Source: JAHJQZ01 sp963667595
Lineage (GTDB): Bacteria; Pseudomonadota; Alphaproteobacteria; Rhizobiales; Devosiaceae
Direction of reading: 5' to 3'
Assembly (NCBI GenBank): GCA_963667595.2
Contig: CAXXWD010000001.1
Coordinates: forward strand, 1,426,001 to 1,490,000
DNA: 64,000 nt
Positions 17,550 through 26,651 of this stretch are shown here, piece by piece. Each line of letters begins with the position of its first letter. The stretch's first letter is position 1. The notes below the pieces were generated by a model, which saw only the letters and a list, made by a program, of their open reading frames with translations, was not told the origin of the DNA and made no database searches. Position numbers and translations under genes: made by a program.

Positions 17550-18242
17550 TTCTTTTACGTAATTTCTGTTTGGTATCTTGGTGTCAGAAATTCGGAAAAG
17601 ATAACCTACTCCGGCTTTCCCCGAGGCTCTAGAGTCAACCGTGAACTACGCGGTTTCCGGCACTAATTGACCTGGACGTCACCGGCCTCACGCGGAAGGT
17701 CAAACTATGAGCATGGCGCCTAGTGTCCGAAGGCCTTTGCATTGGCCCGTATCTGCGTCGACGTCATGCCACGCCCGCCTGCGCCGAAATCAGCTAGTTT
17801 TTGCGGGTGTCCAGCTGCAATTCCAGGGCATGGATCAGTAATTTTGTTTCGATTTCAAATCGATGAATCATGGCCGGGAAGGTTTTTACGAACCGTCGGC
17901 TGAACGCCTTGTAGCCGGACAGCATGTCGGTTGTCTTCGATCCGAAGAGCCAGCCGACAAGACCGGTCAAGGTGCGATTTCCAAGAGCATGGCCGGGACG
18001 ATAGGCCTGATCGGAATCCTAGAAAGCCGTAAAGTTGACCATTTCACACTCCTGTCACCGATGTTGATTGATGTTGCCTAATTTTGCTAATTTGTCGAAA
18101 CTGCTATTCGTAGGTAAGGTATTTTCTACCGTTCAAACAATGACAAATGTATTGATATTCAATGTGTATATTAATTACGCCATATCACTTTTTGTACGTA
18201 TTACAACTATATATCTACTCTAATGTCTAGGAGACATGGTAA
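17550..18242. other. Degenerate intergenic region
   Basis: Apart from the glycosyltransferase fossil at 17794-18017, no gene is recognisable. From about 18060 the sequence turns AT-rich and probably contains the promoter of the methyltransferase that starts at 18243. A clear AGGAG precedes that start. Confidence 0.5.
17794..18017 (-). pseudogene. Fragment of a GT2 glycosyltransferase, antisense to surroundings
   Basis: The minus strand reads YRPGHALGNRTLTGLVGWLFGS, then DMLSGYKAFSRRFVKTFPAM and FEIETKLLIHALELQ, ending at a stop at 17794-17796. This is the middle-to-end block of the same glycosyltransferase class as the intact gene at 15211 (RPGHNLGNRVLT...FSGLRIMSRPFV...FQVETEINL). About 75 codons remain, with no start and no catalytic acidic motifs. 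It lies in an otherwise gene-free 690-base gap. Confidence 0.75.
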
Positions 18243-19112
18243 ATGCCGCGTAAGAATATGTCCTCTTTTCAAATTACCAAGGATTTTGAAAATAGTGGTG
18301 ACTACTATTCTTTTTTTGAAAACTTCCCCGTTTATTTTGAAGATGCGTGCGAAGAGACAATTGTGCGTCATTGCCTAATTTATGGAACTAATGATGGATT
18401 AGGGGTTAATTATCCACCGAGCTCTATTAAAGTTACTGGGCCTGAGATGAGGGAGCATTTTCAGGCCGGTGGATTTAGTTCTAGGCAGAGAGCTACTATA
18501 GAAGAACTGTACAAATACATTTTAGAACACTCCCTGTCTCCGAATCTTGTTAAGATTCATGGGCACGAAGCGATTACTAATCTAGCTCTTTTCCTGCGTG
18601 GCCGCTTCCCAAAATACTTAGGTACTGAATATGCTAAAAATGATAAAGAAAAGGAGTTCCTCTGGCCAATTCCTCATGCTGATGTGTGCAATCTTTATTT
18701 TTTTGATAACCAATTTGATTTAGTCATATCGGGAGATGTCTTGGAACATGTTCCAGATATCGATGCAGCGCTACGAGAAATATATCGCGTTTTGCATCAC
18801 GGCGGTCGGTTTATTGGCACGTTCCCCTTTTTGTCGGAGAACGAGCAGTCTATTCGCAGGGCCGAAATAAGGGGTGGTGATGTTGTCCATTTTTTCGATC
18901 CCATATATCACGGAAATCCGCTTGACCCAGAGGCGGGATCATTGGTCTTTGAGCTACCCGGATGGGATATCCTTGATCGCGCAAGGTCTGCAGGCTTTTC
19001 TAGAGCAGTAATGAGACTAGTAATTGATCAACAAAAGGGCATTGTTGCCTCAGAACTCGGGCGCCCCATTAGGCCGAGAGGTGTTTTCGTTGCCATATTC
19101 GATAAAATGTAG
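18243..19112 (+). CDS. Class I SAM-dependent methyltransferase, AT-rich
   Basis: 289 aa; AGGAG sits about nine bases before the ATG. Features: the methyltransferase post-motif region FDLVISGDVLEHVPDIDAALREIYRVLHHGGRFIGTFPF is clear; the first SAM loop is less canonical (VKIHGHEAITNLAL). The C-terminus (DPEAGSLVFELPGWDILDRARSAGF) resembles methyltransferases in sugar biosynthesis loci. Codons favour A/T at the third position, unlike the GC-rich genes around it, so it was probably acquired from another genome. It precedes the IS66-interrupted FkbM gene by 79 bp in the same direction. Confidence 0.8.
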   Translation: MPRKNMSSFQITKDFENSGDYYSFFENFPVYFEDACEETIVRHCLIYGTNDGLGVNYPPSSIKVTGPEMREHFQAGGFSSRQRATIEELYKYILEHSLSPNLVKIHGHEAITNLALFLRGRFPKYLGTEYAKNDKEKEFLWPIPHADVCNLYFFDNQFDLVISGDVLEHVPDIDAALREIYRVLHHGGRFIGTFPFLSENEQSIRRAEIRGGDVVHFFDPIYHGNPLDPEAGSLVFELPGWDILDRARSAGFSRAVMRLVIDQQKGIVASELGRPIRPRGVFVAIFDKM

Positions 19113-19360
19113 GGCGAATGAAGTAGACCGCGCATTATCTACTACATGTATTTTGTATAACCCTCTAGCCGGAAGAACTTGAGTAAGATAAATGGCTTTT
19201 AGAAAGAACAGGTCTAAAACTACTAGCGAGTTAGTTACAGACCTGTATCATGAATTGCTGGGTCGGGAGCCAGATCCAGAAGGTTTTTGGTATTGGTCAG
19301 ACGTGGCCCGCCTGAATGGGGTTGGTGTTGTTCGCAAAGTAAGCGCGAAGCCGGGACCGT

Positions 19361-20953
19361 TCAGGCTTTGAAGTTCCAGGGCATGAGGTCGTCGATCTGG
19401 CTGTTTGGCCAGCCATTGGCGATGCGCTCGAGGGTCTGGGTGAGCCAGGCGTTGGGATCGACGCCGTTCATCTTGGCGGTGGTCAGGAGCGTGGCGATGG
19501 TCGCCCAGGTACGACCGCCGCCGTCACTGCCGGCGAACAGCGCATTCTTGCGGGTAATCGCCTGGGGCCTGATCGCGCGCTCGACGATGTTGGAGTCGAT
19601 CTCGATACGCCCGTCTTCGAGGAAGCGCTCAAGAACCTTGCGGCGGGAGGTCGTGTAGCGGATAGCCTCGGCCAGTTTGGATTTCCCCGATAGTCTTGGC
19701 AGTTCGGTTTCCATCAGAGTGAAGAGCTCGGCGACGATCGTTGCTGACTGGCTCCGGCGCCGCTCCGCCCGCTTTTGTGCGGATTGCCCGCGGATGACGT
19801 CTTCATTGGCCCAGAGCGGCGCCATCATCTCGACGATGCGGGTGGCAAAGGGCGAGGATTTGGCGGCGTGCAGTTCGTAGAACTTGCGCCGCACATGAGA
19901 CCAGCACCCGGCCAGGGTGACGCCGTCGTTTTGCCGGTCGGATTGTGCCAGCCTGTTGTAGGCGGCATAGCCGTCGACCTGCAGGATGCCGCGATAGTCC
20001 TTGAGATGACGGGCCACGCACGCGCCGGCCCGGCTGTCCTCGAAGCGATAGGCGACCATGGGCGGATCCGATCCGCCGAAGGGTCTGTCATCGCGCGCAT
20101 AGGCCCAGAGCCAAGCAGTCTTGACCTTGCCCGTGCCCGGCGCCAGCGTTGGAAGCGTGGTCTCGTCGGCAAAGACCCGCTCACCCTTCTTGATCCGTTC
20201 GAGAACGTGATCGGCCAGCGGCGCGAGATCGAACCCGACCTTGCCCATCCACTGTGCCATCAGGGAGCGGTCGATCTCGACCCCGTCGCGGGCATAGATG
20301 GTCTCCTGCCGGTAGAGTGGCAGACCGTCGGCGTATTTACTGACCGCCACATGAGCCAATAGCGCCTCGGTCGGGATGCCTGCCTCGACGATATGGTTGG
20401 GCGCCAGGGCCTGAACGATGCGGTCTTCGCCGTCTGTAAGGCGATACGCATATTTTGGCCGGCGCGTGACGATCACCCGGAACTTTGCCGGCGTCACATC
20501 GAGCCGTTCGGAGACGTCTTCGCCGATCAGGATCTTGTCCTCGGCCTTGCAGCCGGCCGGCACCTCGGGTTCGATGACGATTTCGACCCGTTCGAGATGA
20601 GCCGCAAAGCCTTTTCGCGGCCGCGGCGCCCGTTTGGGTTCCGAAGGTCCACGTGCCTTTTCCAGACCGCTCTGGATATCTGCTAGCCCGGTCTCGATCT
20701 CGTCGAACACGAAGGCATACTGGTCATCGTCGATCGGATCGATCCGAAGCCGTTCCGAGCGTGTGCCGTAACGCGCCCGCTCGAACATCTTGATGATGGA
20801 CGTCAGCCGCGCAATCCGCTCATTGGCGGTCGCATTGGTCGCCGTGAGTTCGGCGATTTGCGCCTCGGCCGCCGCGGTTTGGTCCCGCATGGCGACAAGC
20901 ATCGCCTTGAGCGTGTCGACGTCGTCGGGAAGATCGGAGGCGGTAATGTCCAT
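19361..20953 (-). CDS. tnpC: IS66 transposase TnpC
   Basis: 530 aa. N-terminal coiled coil (LKAMLVAMRDQTAAAEAQIAELTA), then RYGTRSERL, the zinc-finger-like and DDE parts of IS66 transposases (ERVFADETTLPTLAPGTGKVKTAWLW, LQVDGYAAYNRL, GCWSHVRRKFYEL), and the IS66 C-terminal block (IEIDSNIVERAIRPQAITRKNALFAGSDGGG). Full length, no interruptions, so potentially active. Confidence 0.95.
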   Translation of the reverse strand: MDITASDLPDDVDTLKAMLVAMRDQTAAAEAQIAELTATNATANERIARLTSIIKMFERARYGTRSERLRIDPIDDDQYAFVFDEIETGLADIQSGLEKARGPSEPKRAPRPRKGFAAHLERVEIVIEPEVPAGCKAEDKILIGEDVSERLDVTPAKFRVIVTRRPKYAYRLTDGEDRIVQALAPNHIVEAGIPTEALLAHVAVSKYADGLPLYRQETIYARDGVEIDRSLMAQWMGKVGFDLAPLADHVLERIKKGERVFADETTLPTLAPGTGKVKTAWLWAYARDDRPFGGSDPPMVAYRFEDSRAGACVARHLKDYRGILQVDGYAAYNRLAQSDRQNDGVTLAGCWSHVRRKFYELHAAKSSPFATRIVEMMAPLWANEDVIRGQSAQKRAERRRSQSATIVAELFTLMETELPRLSGKSKLAEAIRYTTSRRKVLERFLEDGRIEIDSNIVERAIRPQAITRKNALFAGSDGGGRTWATIATLLTTAKMNGVDPNAWLTQTLERIANGWPNSQIDDLMPWNFKA

Positions 20954-21024
20954 GCCCGATCAGAGCACAAAACGGCCCGGATTTCCTCAGTTTCTTGCGT
21001 GCTGAGTCAGTCCGCCGCACGCCT

Positions 21025-21369
21025 TTACCCAGCAGATTGCGGCCGGCTTTCCGGTGTCGCATGAACCCGTTTCCAGTCCATGCCGTCAACCAGGGCAAGA
21101 AGCTGTGCGTGGTTGATCCTGACCCTTGTATGTCCGATCCGGGGCCAGCAGAACGTCGCCTTCTCGATCCGCTTGGCATAAAGGCAAAGACCAGTGCCGT
21201 CCCACCATACGATCTTGACCCGATCCGCCCTTTTCGTCCGGAACACGTAGAGCGCCCCACTGAACGGATCCGCCCCGGCGTCCCGGACCAAGGCCATCAG
21301 ACCATCCGGACCTTTGCGGAAGTCCACCGGATGGCTGGCCACGAACACCTTTACCCCCGACGGGATCAT
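21025..21369 (-). CDS. tnpB: IS66 accessory protein TnpB
   Basis: 114 aa from MIPSGVKVFVASHPVDFRKG, the standard IS66 Orf2 start. Core motifs are FSGALYVFRTKRADRVKIVWWDGTGLCLYAKR and then FCWP. The ATG overlaps the tnpA stop (ATGA, 21366-21369), as in other members of the family. A longer frame back to 21654 exists but is only the shadow of tnpA. Required for transposition in characterised IS66 elements. Confidence 0.95.
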   Translation of the reverse strand: MIPSGVKVFVASHPVDFRKGPDGLMALVRDAGADPFSGALYVFRTKRADRVKIVWWDGTGLCLYAKRIEKATFCWPRIGHTRVRINHAQLLALVDGMDWKRVHATPESRPQSAG

Positions 21370-21755
21370 GCCGATCGCACCGCCCGGATCACCCGCTTCA
21401 ACGCCTCTTCGCCGATATCGGCACCGGCGCGGACCACGACGCCGGCGATGACAATCTCGACTGTGGCCGGATTCCCGGTGACGGTGTCGGCATCGACCAT
21501 CGTTCCTTCGTGTTCCGTCCTGTGCTGAAGAGCCCGCCGCCTCCAGCCAAACAGCTGCGCCGGCGACATCCCGTTCCGCCGCGCAATCGCCGAAACGTTC
21601 GCATCCGGAGCCATCGCCTCGGCCACCAGCCGCGCCTTCGCTTCCGCCGACCACCGCCGGCGCGGCATCGACGGGCTCGCGTTCAACCGCTCCACATGCT
21701 CGGGCTGAACCTCGATCACTTGGAACTTTCTATCATCAGGCATATGCGCAGACAT
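21366..21755 (-). CDS. tnpA: IS66 TnpA (helix-turn-helix, IS3 orfA-like)
   Basis: 129 aa. RRRWSAEAKARLVAEAMAPDANVSAIARRNGMSPAQLFGWRR is the helix-turn-helix of IS66 OrfA proteins. The C-terminal part (NPATVEIVIAGVVVRAGADI, ALKRVIRAVRSA) is the usual tail. It overlaps tnpB by four bases. First gene of the element, transcribed inward from the right terminus. Confidence 0.93.
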   Translation of the reverse strand: MSAHMPDDRKFQVIEVQPEHVERLNASPSMPRRRWSAEAKARLVAEAMAPDANVSAIARRNGMSPAQLFGWRRRALQHRTEHEGTMVDADTVTGNPATVEIVIAGVVVRAGADIGEEALKRVIRAVRSA

Positions 21756-22650
21756 AGAACGTCACACCCATGACAAAACTGGTCACAGGTGCGTAGCCGC
21801 TGCAATCAACCGGCGAAAGACGGGATCGGATACCCGCTTACTTCGCAAAGGAATAAAGGACAGCAACGAATACAAACACAAGCCTTCTTCCGAACCGCAA
21901 TATGTGTTTCGCGGCTATGAAGATCATGAACTTGACATAATGTCCGAATTCTTGAATCCGCACGCCGCTCCCCAGTCAGGCTTCGTCGTCGATTTCATGG
22001 GGGGGCGTATTCGAACCAGCTCACTCTGGACAAGTGCTCGCAAGCTGGACGGGCAGGTTACCCCACTTCCCATTCCCAGCGACTTTCACTCCAAAGCCAT
22101 TGAGTGGATTGGCGTTCTGAAAAGTGTACGCCATGCGAAAGGGCAGTTTGTCGCCATGGAACTCGGGGCTGGTTTGGGCCCGTGGATTGTCGCCAGCGGT
22201 CTTGCAGCCCGTTCTCTCGGCATCGATGACATTCGTCTTTATGCGGTCGAAGCCGATCCGACGCATTATCAGCTCATGCGCCAGAATCTGGATGACAATG
22301 GTTTTCCTTCCGATAAGCATACGCTCTTGAAAGCTGCTGTAGGCATTACCGCCGGATCGGCCAAGTGGCCGGACTGTTGTCCCTTTCGTAAACGTCCGTT
22401 CGCGTCTTATTGGGAATGTACATATGACCCGGTTACCTCCTTCAGAAAAAACGAACGTATAACAACCTTATCTTTACTCTCAAACGTCGGCCGCCTATCC
22501 GCCAAAATCGCAAAGAAAGTAATGCCACTAATTCAAAACAAAATCAAAATAGAATACCTATGCCGCATAATGCAAGATCATGTTAAAACGGCATAAATAC
22601 AAATTTGCTGCATTAAAATATTAACAAAAACAAGTAATCATGTAATAGTA

Positions 22651-23574
22651 CTAGTTAGGAATAAATGCGACATTAGCCAGCTCAGTTTCACCTAAATCTG
22701 TAATGTCGTTTGCTAGTTTACCGCCGGAAAGAAGGGGGTAACAACCATATCCTAACTCTCGAATCATAGAAATATACTCTCTTGCTGTGGTGTTGCTAAC
22801 CAGTTTTAACTGAAACTTATGAATTTCAGACATAATAATTGGCTTATGTTCTTTTAACACCTGACGAGAAGATCCGAGTACAATTGATTCGGCGCCCTCT
22901 ACGTCAATCTTAATAAAATTAATCCGTTCGTCGCCGACAAAATCGGAAAGAGGTCTAATAGGCACACTGACCAAAGATTGATTTTCTTTTTTAATCCCGT
23001 CGAATGACAAATAAGCGCCTCCCCAATTTGGGGATTCAGGAGCGTAAAGCAATTGGGCTTCTCCTGATTCGGCACCTAGTGCCACGTTGTGAATTCGGCA
23101 TTGATTATAGCCATTTTCATTTACCGATCGTATAGCTGCCTCATGCAGGAATGGTAGAGGCTCAAAACCGATTACATGACCTGACGGGCCGACACACTTT
23201 GAAAATAGTAATGAATAAAAACCAATATTGGCTCCTATATCTATGGCTAGATCGCCGTCCTTTACATTTTTTTTAACAAAAGAAACCTCTAGCGGTTCAT
23301 AATTATTCTTAATTATATTTCCAGAAATAACTTTGTCAGCTAGATTAACCCACATTCTAAAACCAAGTGGATGTTCAGTGATAACCCAAGAGTCATTCGA
23401 GTCTTTGGTAGAAATATCGAACCTGTTTTTAAATTCTATAGAATCCATAATATTAGAAACTAAATCAGAATTAGTTTTACAACTAGCCAGTTTTTCATTA
23501 ATCACAGAATCAGACTCTGGTTCTCGATTTAACAAGATTTTATATCCCCAAACCACATCTTCTTTTTTTAGCAT
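22651..23574 (-). CDS. FkbM family methyltransferase with N-terminal DUF4214-like segment, AT-rich
   Basis: 307 aa. Residues 5-55 (WGYKILLNREPESDSVINEKL...SIEFKNRF) resemble the short repeat that precedes FkbM domains in glycan-modification proteins. The SAM motif is LAIDIGANIGFYSLLFSKC, then IGFEPLPFLHEAA, and the FkbM block is FIKIDVEGAESIVLGSS. Strongly AT-rich codon use sets it apart from the flanking GC-rich genes and suggests horizontal acquisition. It is convergent with the IS66-split gene, which had a similar domain order. Likely O-methyltransferase acting on a surface sugar. Confidence 0.85.
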   Translation of the reverse strand: MLKKEDVVWGYKILLNREPESDSVINEKLASCKTNSDLVSNIMDSIEFKNRFDISTKDSNDSWVITEHPLGFRMWVNLADKVISGNIIKNNYEPLEVSFVKKNVKDGDLAIDIGANIGFYSLLFSKCVGPSGHVIGFEPLPFLHEAAIRSVNENGYNQCRIHNVALGAESGEAQLLYAPESPNWGGAYLSFDGIKKENQSLVSVPIRPLSDFVGDERINFIKIDVEGAESIVLGSSRQVLKEHKPIIMSEIHKFQLKLVSNTTAREYISMIRELGYGCYPLLSGGKLANDITDLGETELANVAFIPN

Positions 23575-23676
23575 CGTATTTCTCCATCAGGGGCCCATTT
23601 TCGCGTCTAAAAAGCAAATTAGTAATAAATTATGGTCGGCTAAAATGTGAATAAGTGTGACTATAATTGGCAGTTG

Positions 23677-25341
23677 TTACATTTTTTCAAGTCTACAAAT
23701 CATTATATTTGTTCCTTGTTCTTCAATGTTATTTACAAGGGTCGTGCAGTCTTTTGCTCGGCGAATTCCCAAACTGGAAAGCGTGTTATCGGCTACATTT
23801 GGGAATGCCTTCGGAAATTCGAATCCCCACAACGGACCGCTGAAACTGTTCACTGTGCTTTCGATATGAGGCCATAAAGTTCCGACGCTTCCCGGTCTTA
23901 CCAAATTGGTGTTGGCCCCAACCGCGCGTACGCCTTCTGGCATGAATGGAACGAGATAGGAGTAAGCATATGGATCAAGGAATAGAACCATGGCGTTCGA
24001 TTCAATTGCTGGAAGGGTAACCTGGATGGCTTGTGGCCCACGCTGTGCACGACTCCACCAAGGATAGGCTGTAGAGGCCATCATTGCGAACGCGATCACC
24101 AACGTAACAGGCAGAAGAAGAACCTTTCTACCAAGCCGCATCAAATCGAAAATCTGAATGACCGCGATCACGAATAGAACTGCGGAAAGAGTCTCTTGTA
24201 CCGCAAGGTATCGATAGATCGACCAGAGCCGTTCCCAAAGCACATAAGAAATAAGAAACATCAGCGCCAATGAAATCGATGCGCGATGAAATGGTGTGGC
24301 GTGCGTGTTTTCTCTATCTCTTGCGAATCGGTATATAGACATTCCGAGAATAAAAAGTGCAGAAATACAACCTATTGCTATACGAGGATCTCTCATATTC
24401 AGTTCTATAGCATCATGCGAAATGCTAAAGCCCCAATAGAAGGGATAAAACAACGCCATGATTATAGTTTTTGGCATAAAACGTAGATCGGTCCAGGGGG
24501 CGGACGCAACGAGATCCGATTGGAATATATTGTTCATCATGGGGAAAACGGGATTGCCAAAGTGAATCCAGTTTCCCAATAGCCACGGCCCATCGATAAA
24601 GAAGAAAACAAGAACGCCCATCGCCCCAAACAGGAATGCTTCCCAAAAGGACTGTTGGATGTTTCGCGGATTGCGAACCATGATCGCCACGAAAAAACCA
24701 ACAAATATAGGGACCTGAGTCAGCTTAAGGGCAACGGATACACCTGCAAGCCCGCCAATGATCGCGGCGGTCGCTAAAGTGTTTCGCTCCTTAAGTTCGA
24801 GCGTCAACCACCAGGTTATGGCAGCCACAACGAACACACCGGGAACAATATCGCTCATCGTAGTTGCGAGTGTCGGTAGTGCCGATGCCCCGGTTAGGCC
24901 CAATACCGCCGCCGCCGCCGCGACTATTCGTCTACCGAAGATATCAACCGGAATGAAATTACGTATTAGCATATATATGAAGAATGCCGAAAGTGCATTA
25001 GGAATAGAGAGAATAGCTCCGAGCAGAAGAGGGTTATCGTTTAGTTGTATTGTTAGGTTATAATAAATGCTATCAACGACGGGGAAAAATGTCGTTTGAA
25101 GTTGAGCGGCAAAGATATCAAGCTCAGAACGATCTACATTTTCAGCATAACCATTATAGAAATGATATATCTTGAAATCAGGTGTTCCATCTGGTCCAAG
25201 CACCATGGCGAGTGATGCAAAGAGCAATAAAAAGAACAGCAACCATCCAATGTCAGACACCACCGAGAGCCAGGCACGCGGCTCGTTACTGGCGACAGCT
25301 TTGGCGGCATGCTCCTGCCGGGATTGACCGTTGGTTTTCAT
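23677..25341 (-). CDS. Polytopic membrane protein, GT-C glycosyltransferase-like
   Basis: 554 aa with about eleven hydrophobic helices (for example WLLFFLLLFASLAMVLG, FVVAAITWWLTL, VSVALKLTQVPIFVGFFVAI). The first periplasmic loop contains GPDGTPDFKIYHFYNGYA, where acidic residues could serve as the catalytic aspartates of the GT-C fold; SWNIH...NPVFPMMNNIFQS-like loop motifs follow. The soluble C-terminal tail (~100 aa) is periplasmic in such proteins. GT-C enzymes use polyprenyl-phosphate sugars, consistent with the neighbouring genes. AAGGAG lies about 14 bases upstream. No close characterised homologue recognised. Confidence 0.7.
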   Translation of the reverse strand: MKTNGQSRQEHAAKAVASNEPRAWLSVVSDIGWLLFFLLLFASLAMVLGPDGTPDFKIYHFYNGYAENVDRSELDIFAAQLQTTFFPVVDSIYYNLTIQLNDNPLLLGAILSIPNALSAFFIYMLIRNFIPVDIFGRRIVAAAAAVLGLTGASALPTLATTMSDIVPGVFVVAAITWWLTLELKERNTLATAAIIGGLAGVSVALKLTQVPIFVGFFVAIMVRNPRNIQQSFWEAFLFGAMGVLVFFFIDGPWLLGNWIHFGNPVFPMMNNIFQSDLVASAPWTDLRFMPKTIIMALFYPFYWGFSISHDAIELNMRDPRIAIGCISALFILGMSIYRFARDRENTHATPFHRASISLALMFLISYVLWERLWSIYRYLAVQETLSAVLFVIAVIQIFDLMRLGRKVLLLPVTLVIAFAMMASTAYPWWSRAQRGPQAIQVTLPAIESNAMVLFLDPYAYSYLVPFMPEGVRAVGANTNLVRPGSVGTLWPHIESTVNSFSGPLWGFEFPKAFPNVADNTLSSLGIRRAKDCTTLVNNIEEQGTNIMICRLEKM

Positions 25342-25396
25342 AGTAGACTATTGCTCCTTGACCACTCCGCAGCACCGAACCGTGAAACCGTTCCGG

Positions 25397-26427
25397 CTAG
25401 AATAGTATCTTCTCCGATTTGAAGGCGTCGTAGTCGGACTTTACCATCATTTCGACGAGATGGTCGAAATCCGCTTTACGAACCCAACCGAGTCCCCTTT
25501 CCGCCTTTGACGAGTCGCCCAGCAACAGGGGCACTTCTGCAGGCCGATAATACTTCGTATTGATGCGAATGAGGTCCTTGTCGGTGCTGCTGTGGAAACC
25601 GACCTCGTTCTCGCCCTTCCAGACGAGATTTACTCCGAGGCAGGTAGCTGCCTTTTCCGCGAACTCACGGATCGTACGAGTTTCACCGGTCGCCAGGATA
25701 TAATCATCCGCCTTCGCGGTGTTGAGCATACGCCACATACCCTCGACATAGTCACCTGCGAACCCCCAGCCGCGCTTTGAATCAAGATTGCCGAGTTCAA
25801 GATGCGACTTCGGGCCCAACACGACACGGCTGAGGCCAAGGGTGATCTTCCTGGTCACGAATTCTTGGCCCCGTAGCGGCGATTCATGATTGAATAGAAT
25901 TCCCGACAAGCCCTTGATGCCAAACGACTCACGGTAAATTCGTGTGATCCAATGGCCGAAGACCTTGGCGACACCATAAGGGCTTCGCGGATGAAACGGC
26001 GTCTCCTCGTTCTGTGGGCATGTCTCTGCTGCGCCGAACATTTCCGAAGTTGAAGCTTGGTAGAAGCGGCTTTCGGGGTTGAAAGTCCGGTTGGCTTCCA
26101 GCAAGCAAAGGACGCCAATGGCATTGACATCGCTGGTCGTGAGCGGTTGCTCCCACGAGGTCGATACAAAGCTTTGTGCGGCGAGGTTGTAAACTTCGTC
26201 AGGTTTGTGATGTTCGATGACACGTATTTGTTGGTGTATTCAAATGACTCGAAATCGATCAGCTCGATATCGTTCTCAATACCAAGAAGAGCTAGGCGTG
26301 GCAAAAGAGCAGGTTGCCGCGAAGACCGACGAGCACCTCCCAGAACAGTGTACCCTTTGTCGAGCAAGAGTTGGGAGAGATAGGCGCCATACTGTCCTGA
26401 AATCCCAATAATAAGAGCTGTTTTCAT
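25397..26427 (-). pseudogene. gmd: GDP-mannose 4,6-dehydratase with a one-base frameshift
   Basis: The two parts together are the length of a complete enzyme (343 codons plus one missing base). Part one (26427 down to ~26224) begins MKTALIIGISGQYGAYLSQL. In part two the frame changes and continues as IEHHKPDEVYNLAAQSFVST, NRTFNPESRFYQASTSEMFG, YGVAKVFGHW, GDYVEGMWRML, through to the stop at 25397. The Y-x3-K and S-x-E catalytic residues are intact. The break is a single missing base near 26223-26224, where TACGTGTC replaces an expected TACCGTGTC. Unless this is a sequencing error, GDP-4-keto-6-deoxymannose synthesis from this copy is lost. Confidence 0.88.
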
Positions 26428-26651
26428 TCTCGTCAGTCTTCCTTCTCATCATAACCGGAAGCCGTTTTCGCTCGATAATTAGAAAAATTGCGCGATTGAG
26501 ATATAGTCATTGTCTTCATCTATATTAGTTCATCTTAACTAGTAATGGATTTCAATATCACTTATATTTTATCGTAATAATAAACCAGAATTTGACGATT
26601 GATTCGAGTGGAAATGAATCGATCCGCATCTAGAGTGTTGTTTATACAGAT

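Larger units (their letters stand above)
19339..21841 (-). mobile_element. Complete IS66-family insertion sequence with 8-bp target duplication
   Basis: 2503 bp. Its ends are GTAAGCGCGAAGCCGG (left) and, reversed, GTAAGCGGGTATCCG (right), matching the GTAAGCG terminus of IS66 elements. It is flanked by direct repeats TTCGCAAA at 19331-19338 and 21842-21849. It carries the usual tnpA-tnpB-tnpC order on the minus strand, all three open. Intact ends, intact genes and a perfect target duplication indicate a recent insertion. Confidence 0.95.
19192..22596 (+). pseudogene. DUF4214-FkbM methyltransferase gene split by an IS66 element
   Basis: The 5' exon-like part 19192-19338 encodes MAFRKNRSKTTSELVTDL followed by YHELLGREPDPEGFWYWSDVA, a DUF4214-type repeat. 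The frame resumes at 21850 (GIKDSNEYKHKPSS...) and runs to 22596. Removing the element plus one copy of the 8-bp target duplication restores one open frame of 297 aa. The second part has the FkbM SAM block (FVAMELGAGLGPWIVASGLAAR, YAVEADPTHYQLMRQNL). After VGITAGSAKWP the sequence no longer looks like FkbM and lacks the ...HIDVQG.E motif, so the 3' end was altered earlier as well. The gene is inactive as it stands. Confidence 0.82.
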
